From an uncultured Clostridia bacterium (lineage in GTDB: Bacteria; Bacillota; Clostridia; Oscillospirales; Acutalibacteraceae), in contig CANPWP010000003.1 of assembly GCA_947584595.1 (NCBI GenBank), positions 1 to 64,000 of the forward strand: 64,000 nucleotides of DNA. The letters run 5' to 3'. Under the pieces are notes generated by a model. It made no database searches, was not told the origin of the DNA, and saw nothing but the letters and a program-made list of their open reading frames with translations. The position numbers and the translations under genes are program-made. Positions 8,083-16,990 of this stretch are shown here, piece by piece. How positions within the stretch are numbered: the first letter of the stretch is position 1; each line of letters opens with the position of its first letter.

Positions 8083-10323
8083 ATGTCACCGAGAAAAAAA
8101 ACTCCTGAAAAGGAAAATAAAGAATTTAAAGTAAGAGGATATATAGAGGGTGCGGGCGAAGTAGTGGAGCAAAAAATCGTAACCACTATTAAAGATAATT
8201 TTATGCCATATGCAATGAGCGTAATTTTGTCACGTGCGATCCCTGAGATAGACGGCTTTAAGCCGTCACACAGAAAGCTCCTTTATACAATGTATAAAAT
8301 GGGACTTTTATCGGGAGCCAGAACAAAATCAGCAAATATCGTAGGCGCAACTATGAAACTAAACCCACACGGCGATTCTGCAATTTACGATACTATGGTA
8401 AGACTTTCAAGAGGCTATGAGGCACTGCTTCACCCGTATGTTGATTCAAAAGGCAACTTTGGTAAGTTCTACAGCAGAGATATGGCGTGGGCGGCTTCAA
8501 GATATACAGAGGCTAAGCTTGCACCTATTTGCAGTGAGCTTTTTAAGGATATAGATAAAGACACGGTCGATTTTGTTGATAACTATGATAATACAATGAA
8601 AGAACCTACTTTACTTCCTGCAACATTCCCGTCTGTTCTTGTTAATGCAAATACAGGAATAGCGGTAGGTATGGCGTCAAATATCTGTTCATTTAATTTA
8701 AGGGAAGTTTGTGAAACTACAGCAGCTTTAATCAGAGACCCCGACCACGATATTAAATCAACAATGCCTGCCCCTGATTTTTCAGGAGGCTGTCCAATAA
8801 TTTATGACGAAAAAGCAATTGATAATGTTTATCAAACAGGCAGAGGAAGCATTAAACTCCGCTCAAAATATCAGTATGATAAAAAAGAAAACTGCATTGA
8901 TGTTTTAAGTATTCCAAGCTCAACCACCGTTGAAGCCATAATAGAAAGAATAATAGAGCTTGTAAAAAGCGGAAAAGTTAAAGAAATATCAGACGTCAGA
9001 GATGAAACAGGTCTTGACGGATTAAAAATAACTATTGATTTAAAGCGTGGTACTGACCCCGATAAGCTTATGGCAAAGCTTTTCAGGCTCACACCCTTGG
9101 AGGACAGTTATGCCTGCAACTTCAATGTGCTTATTGCAGGAGTCCCCAGAGTAATGGGTATAAGAGAACTTTTAAATGAGTGGATAGCATTCAGAATTGA
9201 ATGTGTAAGGCGCAGAACATATAATGATTTACAGAAAAAATCAGACAAGCTCCACCTGTTAAAAGGTCTGGAAGCTATTTTGCTTGACATAGATAAGGCT
9301 ATAAAAATTGTAAGAGAAACAGATGAAGAAGCCGAAGTAGTGCCAAATCTTATGATAGGTTTCGGAATTGACGAAACTCAGGCAGAGTATGTAGCAGAAA
9401 TCAAGCTTAGACATTTAAACAGAGAATACATTTTAAAGCGAACGGAAGAAATTTCAAAGCTTGAAGAAGAAATAAAAGATTTACAGGCAATTCTTGAAAG
9501 TAAAGCAAGAGTAAAAACAATTATTGTTAAAGAGCTTAAAGACGTTGCAGAAAAATACGGTCAGCCCAGAAAGTCAATGCTCCTTTATCTTAATGAAGAT
9601 GATTATGAAGAAGATGTAGAGGAAGTACCTGATTATCCTGTAAATATATTCTTTACAAAAGAGGGATATTTCAAGAAAATAACTCCTCAGTCGTGGCGAA
9701 TGGGCAATACACATAAGCTGAAAGACGGCGACGAAATAATAGACCATATAGAAACCACAAATAATTGTGAACTTTTGTTTTTTACAAATAAGTGCCTTGT
9801 ATATAAAGCAAAGGCGTCTGATTTTACAGAAACAAAGGCAAGTGCAATGGGTGATTTTATTCCTGCAAAACTTTCGATGGAAGAGGGAGAATCAGTTGTT
9901 AAAATGATTTTAACAAAGGATTATAAAGGTGTGCTTCTTTTTGCATTTGAAAATGGAAAAGTTGCAAAGGTACCTCTTTCTGCATATGAAACAAAATCAA
10001 ACCGCAAAAAGCTGACTGGAGCATACAGCGATAAATTCCCTCTTGCAGGTATTGCTTTTGCTTTGGAGGAGCAGGAATTTTTATTAACTGCAAGCTCAGG
10101 CAGAATGCTTCTTTTACATTCAGCTTCCATTAATGCAAAAACAACCAGAAATACTCAGGGGGTAGCGGTAATGAAGCTGAAAAAAGGTCAAAGATTGTTT
10201 TCAATTAAACCTTATGAGGAAGGCACATTCTCAAAACCCTCAAGATACAGGACACGCTCTCTGCCTGCATTAGGGGCAATGCCTTCGGAAGAAGATACGA
10301 CCGAACAGCTCAGTTTTATATGA
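8083..10323 (+). CDS. Type IIA topoisomerase A subunit, divergent GyrA/ParC paralogue
   Basis: This subunit breaks and rejoins DNA. The N-terminus has the family block MPYAMSVILSRAIPEIDG (about 42-59). The catalytic tyrosine is in MAWAASRYTEAKL (about 130-142). A coiled-coil tower region lies at about 380-500. The C-terminal domain (about 515-720) looks like a shortened beta-pinwheel, and I see no GyrA box (QRRGGKG), which argues against a supercoiling gyrase and for a ParC-like role. It follows the B subunit after 38 bases, as expected for a heterotetramer. The 746-residue length is between those of gyrA and typical parC. Confidence 0.88.
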   Translation: MSPRKKTPEKENKEFKVRGYIEGAGEVVEQKIVTTIKDNFMPYAMSVILSRAIPEIDGFKPSHRKLLYTMYKMGLLSGARTKSANIVGATMKLNPHGDSAIYDTMVRLSRGYEALLHPYVDSKGNFGKFYSRDMAWAASRYTEAKLAPICSELFKDIDKDTVDFVDNYDNTMKEPTLLPATFPSVLVNANTGIAVGMASNICSFNLREVCETTAALIRDPDHDIKSTMPAPDFSGGCPIIYDEKAIDNVYQTGRGSIKLRSKYQYDKKENCIDVLSIPSSTTVEAIIERIIELVKSGKVKEISDVRDETGLDGLKITIDLKRGTDPDKLMAKLFRLTPLEDSYACNFNVLIAGVPRVMGIRELLNEWIAFRIECVRRRTYNDLQKKSDKLHLLKGLEAILLDIDKAIKIVRETDEEAEVVPNLMIGFGIDETQAEYVAEIKLRHLNREYILKRTEEISKLEEEIKDLQAILESKARVKTIIVKELKDVAEKYGQPRKSMLLYLNEDDYEEDVEEVPDYPVNIFFTKEGYFKKITPQSWRMGNTHKLKDGDEIIDHIETTNNCELLFFTNKCLVYKAKASDFTETKASAMGDFIPAKLSMEEGESVVKMILTKDYKGVLLFAFENGKVAKVPLSAYETKSNRKKLTGAYSDKFPLAGIAFALEEQEFLLTASSGRMLLLHSASINAKTTRNTQGVAVMKLKKGQRLFSIKPYEEGTFSKPSRYRTRSLPALGAMPSEEDTTEQLSFI

Positions 10324-10360
10324 CATTTTGACAATTATTTCAATTTTTTTAAAATAATGC

Positions 10361-10389
10361 TTGCAAAATTTAATTTTATATGATATTAT
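10361..10389 (+). promoter_or_regulatory. secG promoter
   Basis: TTGCAA and TATTAT are spaced by 17 bases, ending 44 bases before the secG ATG and just past the topoisomerase gene. Confidence 0.6.
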
Positions 10390-10433
10390 AATTAGGCTAT
10401 TTAATTGTATACCGATTTGAAAGGAAGATATAA

Positions 10434-10682
10434 ATGGGAGTTTTTGAATATATTTTAGGCGGACTTTTAATTTTATTCTCTATTTTAATTATTGTTGTTA
10501 TTATTCTTCAGGAAGGCAACCAAAAAGGAATAGGTGTTGTATCAGGCGGTGCCGATACGTTCTTCTCAAAGAATAAAGCTCGTTCAATTGATGCAAAGCT
10601 TTCCCGCTTAACAAAATTCTTTGCAGCAGGCTTTGTAATATTTGTTATTGCACTTAATGTAGTTTCTAAATTTCTTGGCTGA
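10434..10682 (+). CDS. secG: Preprotein translocase subunit SecG
   Basis: SecG is the small accessory subunit of the SecYEG membrane channel. This 82-residue protein has two membrane helices (about residues 4-24 and 59-78). Between them is the conserved cytoplasmic loop: LQEGNQKGIG, then the GGADTFFSKNKA block. Length and topology match the family. GAAAGGAAG precedes the ATG. It has its own promoter and a terminator downstream. secD and secF are also in this window, about 37 kb away. Confidence 0.93.
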   Translation: MGVFEYILGGLLILFSILIIVVIILQEGNQKGIGVVSGGADTFFSKNKARSIDAKLSRLTKFFAAGFVIFVIALNVVSKFLG

Positions 10683-10728
10683 TTACAGCTGATACAGCTA
10701 ACATATTTTTAAAAATACAAGCATAATT

Positions 10729-10765
10729 ATAGACCGTCAGTAGTTTGACGGTCTATTTTATTTTT
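10729..10765 (+). terminator. Terminator after secG
   Basis: A perfect 11-bp stem ATAGACCGTCA / TGACGGTCTAT is followed by TTTTATTTTT. Confidence 0.85.
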
Positions 10766-10778
10766 CGGAGTGTTTAAA

Positions 10779-11039
10779 ATGACAATATGGGAAATACTGC
10801 TTGTAATTTTTATAACCTTAATTCTTTTCGCAATAGTACATAAAAAAGATAAATGCAAAAGGCCTATAAGAAGGGCGTGTGTGTCCATGCTTACGGGCCT
10901 GTTGTCTCTTATAGCTGTTAATGTAACAGGTGTTTTTACGGGTATAACTCTGCCTTTTAGTCTGTTATCGGTTTTAACATCGGTAATTGGCGGAATACCG
11001 GGCGTTACAATGCTTTTGGCATTGAATTTGTATTTTTAA
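10779..11039 (+). CDS. bofA: BofA-family inhibitor of sigma-K processing
   Basis: BofA is a small integral membrane protein that, in Bacillus, holds the SpoIVFB protease inactive until SpoIVB signals from the forespore. The 86-residue product has membrane segments at about residues 3-18, 33-52 and 57-80. It ends with the family signature VIGGIPGVTMLLALNLYF. I chose the ATG at 10779 over the track's GTG at 10770 because CGGAG lies eight bases before the ATG. Both SpoIVB and a SpoIVFB-like protease are encoded elsewhere in the window, which supports the call. Confidence 0.82.
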   Translation: MTIWEILLVIFITLILFAIVHKKDKCKRPIRRACVSMLTGLLSLIAVNVTGVFTGITLPFSLLSVLTSVIGGIPGVTMLLALNLYF

Positions 11040-11067
11040 AGCTAAAAAAAGTTTTCGCTAAAAAAAT

Positions 11068-11345
11068 AAAAGTTTTTGGGTCACTTTTTTCAAATAAGTT
11101 ACTTTATTGACGAACATCCTAAAAATTTAATGAAATGATATAAAAAAGCAAACGTTTCAGTTAAGAAAAGTAAAAGTTTTTGCGTTGCCTTTTTCAAATA
11201 AGTTACTTTATTAACGAACATTCTAAAAATTTAATGAAATGATATAAAATAGCAAACGTTTCAGTTAAGAAAAGTAAAAGTTTTTGCGTCGCTTTTTTCA
11301 AAAAGCGACCGAGGAACAAAGGTCGAGAAGCCCTTTGTCGCAGTC
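11068..11345. repeat. Two 104-bp direct repeats plus a partial third
   Basis: Two 104-base units start at 11068 and 11172 with AAAAGTTTTTG and are nearly identical, including TTTAATGAAATGATATAAAA. A third begins at 11276 but switches to GCGTCGCTTTTTTCAAAAAGC and CCCTTTGTCGCAGTCACTGA. That last module is shared with copies at 13758 and 55730. This gap (11040-11486) holds no convincing gene. Confidence 0.8.
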
Positions 11346-11486
11346 ACTGACTGCGAAACCTGCCTTTTAATTCATAACAAAAAAATTGCTTTTCAAAAAA
11401 TTACTGAAAGACAAGGTAGTAATCCCTATGTCATTGCTAATTGCAAAACTGCAATCTATAAAAAATTTTTGAAAAATTATATATAA

Positions 11487-12089
11487 TTATAAAATACCGT
11501 ATAAATCCTCAAGAGCTTCACCTACAAATTCTTTGTTTTTTGTAAGCAAGGCAATAGTGGTTTTGTAAAATAATTCGGGATTTTTATGGAAGTTAGTCTT
11601 AATCAGCTTAGCTTGATTTTTGTCGGGAGCAAAAATTTCAAAATTTAAAAGTTCAACGCTTCCTCCCGAAATACTGCATTTAACCTTGTAACCGTTTTCC
11701 TGCTTTGTAATGATAACAGCATTTTCTTTTTCAACTCTTCTCTGTTCAAGCAGCATTAATGCGCAGGTGTAGGCTTTATTCTTAACGGTGTAAGACAATG
11801 TGCTTTCAAGCTGGGTTGCAATCATTTTTCCGTTTTCACTTACAAAATATAGCTTTTCATTATCACTGTTGTTTTTGGGAACAATATTTTTGTGAGAAAT
11901 CAAATCATCAAAGCAAGAGCTTGTTTCAAAATAATTTGCAAGTCCCTGCTTTTGTATAGTTTCAATAACGACCTCTTTGCTCATAGGTACGCCGACAGAG
12001 TTCAGTATATAACAAATCAAAGTACGAATTTCATTTTTGCTTCTAATTCCGCCGGGAACAATTCCCTCATCAAAAGTATCAAATGCCAT
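11487..12089 (-). CDS. DUF4364-family protein
   Basis: The 200-residue protein matches the Clostridia-specific DUF4364 family. Its N-terminal half resembles a winged helix (NEIRTLICYILNSVGVPMS, about 18-36), followed by an alpha/beta region. The family is predicted to be a DNA-binding regulator, but no function is established. There is no signal peptide or membrane segment. GCAGGTGAT precedes the ATG. It is transcribed alone, away from the NfeD gene, and the two genes share a 133-base divergent control region. Confidence 0.8.
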   Translation of the reverse strand: MAFDTFDEGIVPGGIRSKNEIRTLICYILNSVGVPMSKEVVIETIQKQGLANYFETSSCFDDLISHKNIVPKNNSDNEKLYFVSENGKMIATQLESTLSYTVKNKAYTCALMLLEQRRVEKENAVIITKQENGYKVKCSISGGSVELLNFEIFAPDKNQAKLIKTNFHKNPELFYKTTIALLTKNKEFVGEALEDLYGIL

Positions 12090-12169
12090 TCTATCACCTG
12101 CTTTAAAATAAAAATATCAATAATATTATTATATATTGTACCATAAAAAATTTCATTTGTGTAGATTTA

Positions 12170-12198
12170 TTGACTATTTATTTTTATAATGATATTAT
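12170..12198 (+). promoter_or_regulatory. Promoter for nfeD-SPFH
   Basis: TTGACT and TATTAT are separated by 17 bases, 24 bases before the NfeD start codon. Confidence 0.65.
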
Positions 12199-12222
12199 TA
12201 GTCTAAGGAGGTTTGAATAGGG

Positions 12223-12684
12223 ATGAACGTGGAACAATTTATGCCGTTTGTGTGGTTAGGAATCGCAGTGATCCTTGCAATTGTAGAAGTATCAACTACC
12301 CAGCTTGTTTCAATTTGGTTTGTTGTAGGCGCAGTTGCATCAGCAATTTCAACGGCATTTACGGATGATTTAACAATACAAATAATTGTGTTTGTTTTAG
12401 TTTCTGCAATATGTGTTATAATTACAAGACCTTTTGTAAAAAAGATAACAAAAAATAAGAAAACAAGCACAAATGCAGACAGCTTAATCGGAAAAACGGG
12501 TATTATAACAATAGAAGTAAATAATACCCTTGCACAAGGTCAGATAAATGTCAGCGGTCAGATATGGTCCGCAAGAAGCAGCAACGATAAGCAGATTTTA
12601 AGTGTTAATGAAAAGGCACGAGTTAAGGAAATTTCAGGTGTTAAACTGATTGTCGAGCCTGTAGAAAATTTTGAGGAGGAATAA
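12223..12684 (+). CDS. NfeD-family membrane protein
   Basis: This 153-residue short-form NfeD has two or three N-terminal membrane segments (about residues 8-70) and a soluble C-terminal OB-fold domain (about 88-147, LIGKTGIITIEV). NfeD proteins pair with SPFH/stomatin-like proteins in membrane microdomains. The next gene, two bases on, encodes such a partner. AAGGAGG lies upstream of the ATG. The role is probably membrane organisation or quality control; direct function is not established. Confidence 0.87.
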   Translation: MNVEQFMPFVWLGIAVILAIVEVSTTQLVSIWFVVGAVASAISTAFTDDLTIQIIVFVLVSAICVIITRPFVKKITKNKKTSTNADSLIGKTGIITIEVNNTLAQGQINVSGQIWSARSSNDKQILSVNEKARVKEISGVKLIVEPVENFEEE

Positions 12685-12686
12685 TT

Positions 12687-13616
12687 ATGAATACAGATTT
12701 TATGATACCTTTAGGTTTGATTGTAGGAATAATAATAGCAATTTTTATTATTATTGCAATTGTAAGAAATATAAAAATCGTGCCGCAGGCACACGCTTAT
12801 GTAATTGAAAGACTGGGTGCATATTATGCAACTTGGGAAACAGGACTTCACCTAAAAGTACCTTTTATAGACAAAATTTCAAAAAAAGTATCTTTAAAGG
12901 AACAGGTAGTAGATTTCCCGCCTCAGCCTGTAATTACAAGAGACAACGTAACAATGCAGATTGATACTGTCGTTTATTTTGAAATTACAGACCCAAAGCT
13001 TTATACCTACGGTGTTGAACGCCCGATAAGCGCTATTGAAAATTTAACAGCAACTACATTGCGTAACATTATAGGTGATTTGGAGCTTGACAGCACTCTT
13101 ACATCAAGAGATACTATCAACGATAAAATCAGAATTATTCTTGATGAAGCTACAGACGCATGGGGAATAAAGGTTATCAGAGTTGAGCTTAAGAACATTC
13201 TTCCGCCGAGAGAAATTCAGGACGCAATGGAAAAGCAGATGAAGGCGGAGCGTGAAAGAAGAGCAAGAATTCTTGACGCCGAGGGCGAAAAACGCAGTCA
13301 GATTCTTGTTGCAGAGGGTATGAAAGAAAGTGCAATTTTAAAAGCAGATGCTGTCAGAGAAACAAAAATCCGAGAAGCAACAGGTGAAGCAGAAGCCATC
13401 AGAGAAGTACAGCAGGCTTATGCAGACGCACTTAAAATGCTTAATGAAGCTGCTCCCTCAGACAGAGTTATTGCAATTAAAAGCCTTGAAACATTCCAAA
13501 AAGTTTCAGACGGAAAGGCTACAAAAATTATCATTCCGTCAGATATTCAGAATATGGCGGGACTTATCAGTTCTGCAAAAGAATTGTGGTCAGATGTACC
13601 GAATAATAAAGAATAA
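12687..13616 (+). CDS. SPFH/Band 7 (stomatin/paraslipin-like) protein
   Basis: The 309-residue protein has an N-terminal membrane anchor (about residues 6-27). An SPFH domain follows (about 30-190), including VPQAHAYVIERLGAY, LKEQVVDFPPQPVITRDN and ELKNILPPREIQDAM. A long charged coiled-coil (about 195-260) follows. This is the order and length seen in bacterial stomatin-like proteins, which assemble into large membrane rings. GAGGAGGAAT precedes the start. It is translationally linked to nfeD and followed by a terminator. The two genes form a standard NfeD-SPFH pair. Confidence 0.92.
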   Translation: MNTDFMIPLGLIVGIIIAIFIIIAIVRNIKIVPQAHAYVIERLGAYYATWETGLHLKVPFIDKISKKVSLKEQVVDFPPQPVITRDNVTMQIDTVVYFEITDPKLYTYGVERPISAIENLTATTLRNIIGDLELDSTLTSRDTINDKIRIILDEATDAWGIKVIRVELKNILPPREIQDAMEKQMKAERERRARILDAEGEKRSQILVAEGMKESAILKADAVRETKIREATGEAEAIREVQQAYADALKMLNEAAPSDRVIAIKSLETFQKVSDGKATKIIIPSDIQNMAGLISSAKELWSDVPNNKE

Positions 13617-13621
13617 ATTAA

Positions 13622-13656
13622 ATGTGCATAGGGGATTTCCTTATGCACATTTTTTA
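13622..13656 (+). terminator. Terminator of the nfeD-SPFH operon
   Basis: A 9-bp stem ATGTGCATA / TATGCACAT runs into TTTTTT. Confidence 0.85.
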
Positions 13657-13757
13657 TGGTGTTTATAAGTTTTGAATAAATAAAAGCTTGCAGTAAAAAA
13701 GAAAAAATTGTACGTTTTTTTTAAAAAACTTTTTCTAACAATAAACATAAAGGAAAA

Positions 13758-13850
13758 TTAAAAGTTTTTTGCTCAGCCGTTTTTAAGAGAGCTTATGAGG
13801 TCCAAAGTGCGAAAAGCTCCTTAATACATTCAGTGACCGCAAAATTTGCA
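13758..13850. repeat. Dispersed stem-loop repeat, degenerate copy
   Basis: The segment AAAAGTTTTTTGCTCAGC...TGAGGTCCAAAG... is a diverged relative of the elements at 11276 and 55730. The order is the same: AAAGTTTTTTGC, stem, GAGG, CAAAG, then a conserved tail. It lies between the SPFH gene and the purine operon; the rest of the gap holds only the purE promoter. Confidence 0.55.
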
Positions 13851-13906
13851 ATTAATAATAATAAAACTTGTTTTTCAAATATCGACCAAATAATTCTTTA
13901 TACGTA

Positions 13907-13935
13907 TTGAAATTTTTTATGCTTTCAAATATAAT
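13907..13935 (+). promoter_or_regulatory. Promoter of the pur operon
   Basis: TTGAAA and TATAAT are spaced by exactly 17 bases, ending about 63 bases before purE. I see no purine riboswitch in the short leader. Confidence 0.7.
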
Positions 13936-13998
13936 ATTAAATGTATGTTATTTTTTACTTTGTAATGTAAAATTATCTTCATAAAAAGGAGAATGAGT

Positions 13999-14496
13999 AT
14001 GAAAAAAGTTGCAATTATTATGGGTTCTGACAGCGATTTCCCCGTTGTTCAGAAAGCTGTTAAAAAACTAAAAGAATTTGATGTTCCCTATGAGGTTCAC
14101 GTAATGAGCGCTCACAGAACACCCGAAGCCGCCTGCGATTTTGCAAAAAATGCAAAGAAAAACGGTTTCGGGGTAATAATTGCCGCAGCAGGCATGGCAG
14201 CACATCTTGCAGGAGTTCTTGCGGCAAATACAACACTTCCCGTAATCGGTATTCCAATTAAGTCAGCCGCATTTGACGGAATGGATGCACTTTTAGCAAC
14301 GGTTATGATGCCAACAGGAATTCCTGTAGCAACTGTCGCAGTTGACGGCGCAGGCAACGCAGGAGTTTTAGCAGTAGAAATTCTTGCTTTATCAGACGAT
14401 ATTCTTGCAGAAAAATTGGAAGCTATGAAAGAAACAATGGCAAAAGAAGTGGAAAAGAAAGATAAGGATATTCAGGCTAAGGTGGAAGAGCTTTGA
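13999..14496 (+). CDS. purE: N5-carboxyaminoimidazole ribonucleotide mutase (or AIR carboxylase)
   Basis: PurE forms 4-carboxy-AIR in purine synthesis. The 165-residue protein shows IIMGSDSDFPVV (about 6-17), the catalytic VMSAHRTPE (about 35-43) and AAAGMAAHLAGVLAA. The length fits the class I family. I prefer the ATG at 13999 because GGAG ends seven bases before it; the track's 13993 ATG is too close. No purK is present in this operon, so either it lies elsewhere or this is a CO2-using enzyme. It is the first gene of the pur operon and overlaps purF by four bases. Confidence 0.93.
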   Translation: MKKVAIIMGSDSDFPVVQKAVKKLKEFDVPYEVHVMSAHRTPEAACDFAKNAKKNGFGVIIAAAGMAAHLAGVLAANTTLPVIGIPIKSAAFDGMDALLATVMMPTGIPVATVAVDGAGNAGVLAVEILALSDDILAEKLEAMKETMAKEVEKKDKDIQAKVEEL

Positions 14497-15938
14497 AAAG
14501 TTTAATTTTAACACAAAACGATAAGATCCATGAGGAATGCGGTGTATTCGGCTTTTATAATAATGATAAAGATTTAAATACCGTAGATATAACCCGATAT
14601 GCACTTTTCGGACTTCAGCACAGAGGTCAGGAAAGCTGCGGTATTGCGATTAATGAAGACGGAGAGTTTAAAATAGTAAAAGATATCGGAATGGTGTCAT
14701 CCGTTCTTAATAAGAAAGCAATAGAAAAATTGCCTAACGGTAAAATTTCGGTAGGACATGTAAGATATTCAATTACAGGCGGACTTACAAGAGCGGCCGC
14801 CCAACCTATTGTAATGCGTTATATTGAAGGCGCAATTGCTCTTGCAAATAACGGAGCAATAACCAATTTCCCTGAAATCAGAAAAGAACTTGAAAACGGC
14901 GGAGCACTTTTTCAGTCTAATTCTCACGCAGAGCTTATTTCTTATGTAATTGCCTCAGAGAGAGTAGATAAAAACAGTATAGAAGAGGCAGTAATCAATG
15001 CCGTGAAGAAATTAAAAGGAGCTTATTCAATTGTTTTAAGCTCACCAAATAAACTTATCGGTGTTCGTGACGGTCACGGTTTCCGTCCTCTTGCAATAGG
15101 CAAACTTAAAAACAGTTATATGCTTGCGTCTGAAAGTTGTGTATTCGACAGCTTAGGCGCAGAGCTTATCCGAGATGTTGAGCCGGGCGAAATGGTAGTA
15201 ATTGATAAAGACGGACTGCACAGCTATAAAAATATTGTATCAAAAAAACCGTCATTTTGTATTTTTGAATATGTTTACCTTGCCCGACCCGACAGCGTAA
15301 TTAACGGTATAAGCGTGTATTCCGCAAGAAATAAGGCAGGTCAGTTGCTGTACAAAGAGCATCCTGTTGACGCCGATGTTGTATGCGGCGTGCCTGAATC
15401 CGGAATCCCTGCGGCACAGGGATTTTCACAGGCTTCGGGAATACCTTTCATTACAGGATTTGTCAAAAACAAGTATGTAGGCAGATATTTAACCGATAAT
15501 TCTTCAAGAGATAAAAAAGAAACTGTCCTTATGACAAAACTTACAGCACTTAAAGCTAATGTTAAGAATAAAAAAGTAGTTGTAATTGATGACTCAATTA
15601 TTAAGGGAGAAACCTCGGCTCATATTGTTAAACTGATGCGTGACGCAGGAGCAAAGGAAGTACATATGAGAATAAGTTCACCGCCGTTTTTAAATACCTG
15701 TTATTTCGGAACAAATATAAGTAAAGAAGATAACCTGATTGCCAACAGAATGTCGGTGGAAGAAATCTGCAAGGAAATAGGTGCGGATTCTTTGGGATAT
15801 TTAAGTATAGACGGCGTAAGAGAGATTGCCGAGGGTTCAACAATTGCTTGCTGTGACGGCTGTTTCAGCGGTGATTATAAGGCGGACTTGCCAAAATCAA
15901 TCTTTGTAGATAAATTTGCGCAAAAAATAGAAAAATAA
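14493..15938 (+). CDS. purF: Amidophosphoribosyltransferase
   Basis: PurF catalyses the first committed purine step, PRPP plus glutamine to phosphoribosylamine. The 481-residue protein begins with TTG (GGTGGAAG upstream). It carries a propeptide of about 14 residues before the catalytic Cys in CGVFGFYNN, as in the Bacillus type that must be processed. The glutaminase block is FGLQHRGQESCGIA (about 39-52), and the PRPP site is KVVVIDDSIIKGETS (about 358-372). C-terminal cysteines in ACCDGCFSG and NTCYFG fit a structural [4Fe-4S] cluster. It overlaps purE by four bases, so translation is coupled. Confidence 0.95.
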   Translation: MKSLILTQNDKIHEECGVFGFYNNDKDLNTVDITRYALFGLQHRGQESCGIAINEDGEFKIVKDIGMVSSVLNKKAIEKLPNGKISVGHVRYSITGGLTRAAAQPIVMRYIEGAIALANNGAITNFPEIRKELENGGALFQSNSHAELISYVIASERVDKNSIEEAVINAVKKLKGAYSIVLSSPNKLIGVRDGHGFRPLAIGKLKNSYMLASESCVFDSLGAELIRDVEPGEMVVIDKDGLHSYKNIVSKKPSFCIFEYVYLARPDSVINGISVYSARNKAGQLLYKEHPVDADVVCGVPESGIPAAQGFSQASGIPFITGFVKNKYVGRYLTDNSSRDKKETVLMTKLTALKANVKNKKVVVIDDSIIKGETSAHIVKLMRDAGAKEVHMRISSPPFLNTCYFGTNISKEDNLIANRMSVEEICKEIGADSLGYLSIDGVREIAEGSTIACCDGCFSGDYKADLPKSIFVDKFAQKIEK

Positions 15939-15955
15939 AATGGAGTGTGGTTTTA

Positions 15956-16990
15956 ATGAACAGCTTTTCAGAGAGCTACAAAGAAGCAGGAGTTGACGTA
16001 ACTGCCGGTTATAAAGCAGTTGAGTTAATGAAAAAACACGTTCAAAGAACGAAAACAGACGGAGTCGTATCAGGAATCGGAGGCTTCGGCGGACTTTTTG
16101 CCCCTGACTTAACAGGAATAAAAGAGCCTGTATTGGTAAGCGGCACAGACGGCGTAGGAACAAAGCTGAAACTTGCATTTTTGCTTAATAAACACGATAC
16201 GATCGGTATTGATGCAGTTGCAATGTGCGTAAACGACGTTGTATGCTGTGGAGCAAAACCACTCTTCTTTTTAGACTATATCGCAGTTGGTAAAAATGTG
16301 CCTGAAAAGGTTGCAGAAATTGTATCAGGTATTGCAGAGGGCTGTGTACAGTCAGGCAGTGCTTTGGTAGGAGGAGAAACAGCAGAAATGCCCGGTTTCT
16401 ATCCTGCTGATGAATATGATGTTGCCGGTTTTTCGGTTGGTCTTGCAGATAAAGCAAATATGATTGATTCTTCAAAGCTTGAAGAGGGCGATATTTTAAT
16501 CGGACTGCGTTCATCAGGCGTTCATTCAAACGGTTTTTCACTTGTAAGAAAAGTATTCGGTATAAATGAACAAACAATTAATAACATATATCCGGAGCTT
16601 GATAAGCCTCTTGGCGAAACTCTTTTAACACCTACGAAAATTTATGTTAAGCCGATTTTAGCTTTGATTAAAGAAGTAAATGTTAAAGCAATATCCCATA
16701 TAACAGGCGGCGGATTTTATGAGAATATCCCCAGAATGTTGACAGACGGTTTCTGTGCCAAAATCAATAAAGTCGCTGTTCCTGTATTGCCTATTTTCAA
16801 TGTAATTCAAAGAGAGGGTAATATTTCAGAACACGATATGTTTAATACATTTAATATGGGTGTAGGTATGGTTACAGCCGTTGCTAAAGAAGATGTGGAA
16901 AAAGCACTCCAAGTTCTTAAAGAAAACGGTGAAGATGCAGTTGTACTCGGTGAAGTTATTAAGGGTGAAAAGGGAGTAGTGTTTGCTTAA
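15956..16990 (+). CDS. purM: Phosphoribosylformylglycinamidine cyclo-ligase
   Basis: PurM is the ATP-dependent AIR synthetase. From the ATG at 15956 the protein is 344 residues, the normal family length. Visible motifs are LVSGTDGVGTKLKLAF (about 60-75), GIDAVAMCVNDVV and LVGGETAEMPGFY, plus the C-terminal ISHITGGGFYENIPRM. I prefer this ATG over the track's GTG at 15947 because GGAG is spaced 10 bases ahead and the family usually starts with this segment. The stop overlaps the purN ATG by one base. Confidence 0.95.
   Translation: MNSFSESYKEAGVDVTAGYKAVELMKKHVQRTKTDGVVSGIGGFGGLFAPDLTGIKEPVLVSGTDGVGTKLKLAFLLNKHDTIGIDAVAMCVNDVVCCGAKPLFFLDYIAVGKNVPEKVAEIVSGIAEGCVQSGSALVGGETAEMPGFYPADEYDVAGFSVGLADKANMIDSSKLEEGDILIGLRSSGVHSNGFSLVRKVFGINEQTINNIYPELDKPLGETLLTPTKIYVKPILALIKEVNVKAISHITGGGFYENIPRMLTDGFCAKINKVAVPVLPIFNVIQREGNISEHDMFNTFNMGVGMVTAVAKEDVEKALQVLKENGEDAVVLGEVIKGEKGVVFA

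Noticed and set aside
11892-12146. 84-aa plus-strand ORF opposite DUF4364
   Set aside because: It is an antisense shadow of the DUF4364 gene with no ribosome site.
13936-13998. Purine riboswitch in the pur operon leader
   Set aside because: The leader is only about 60 bases and lacks the conserved purine aptamer segments.
16185-16577. 130-aa minus-strand ORF inside purM
   Set aside because: It is an antisense shadow of purM, which is supported by motifs and operon context.
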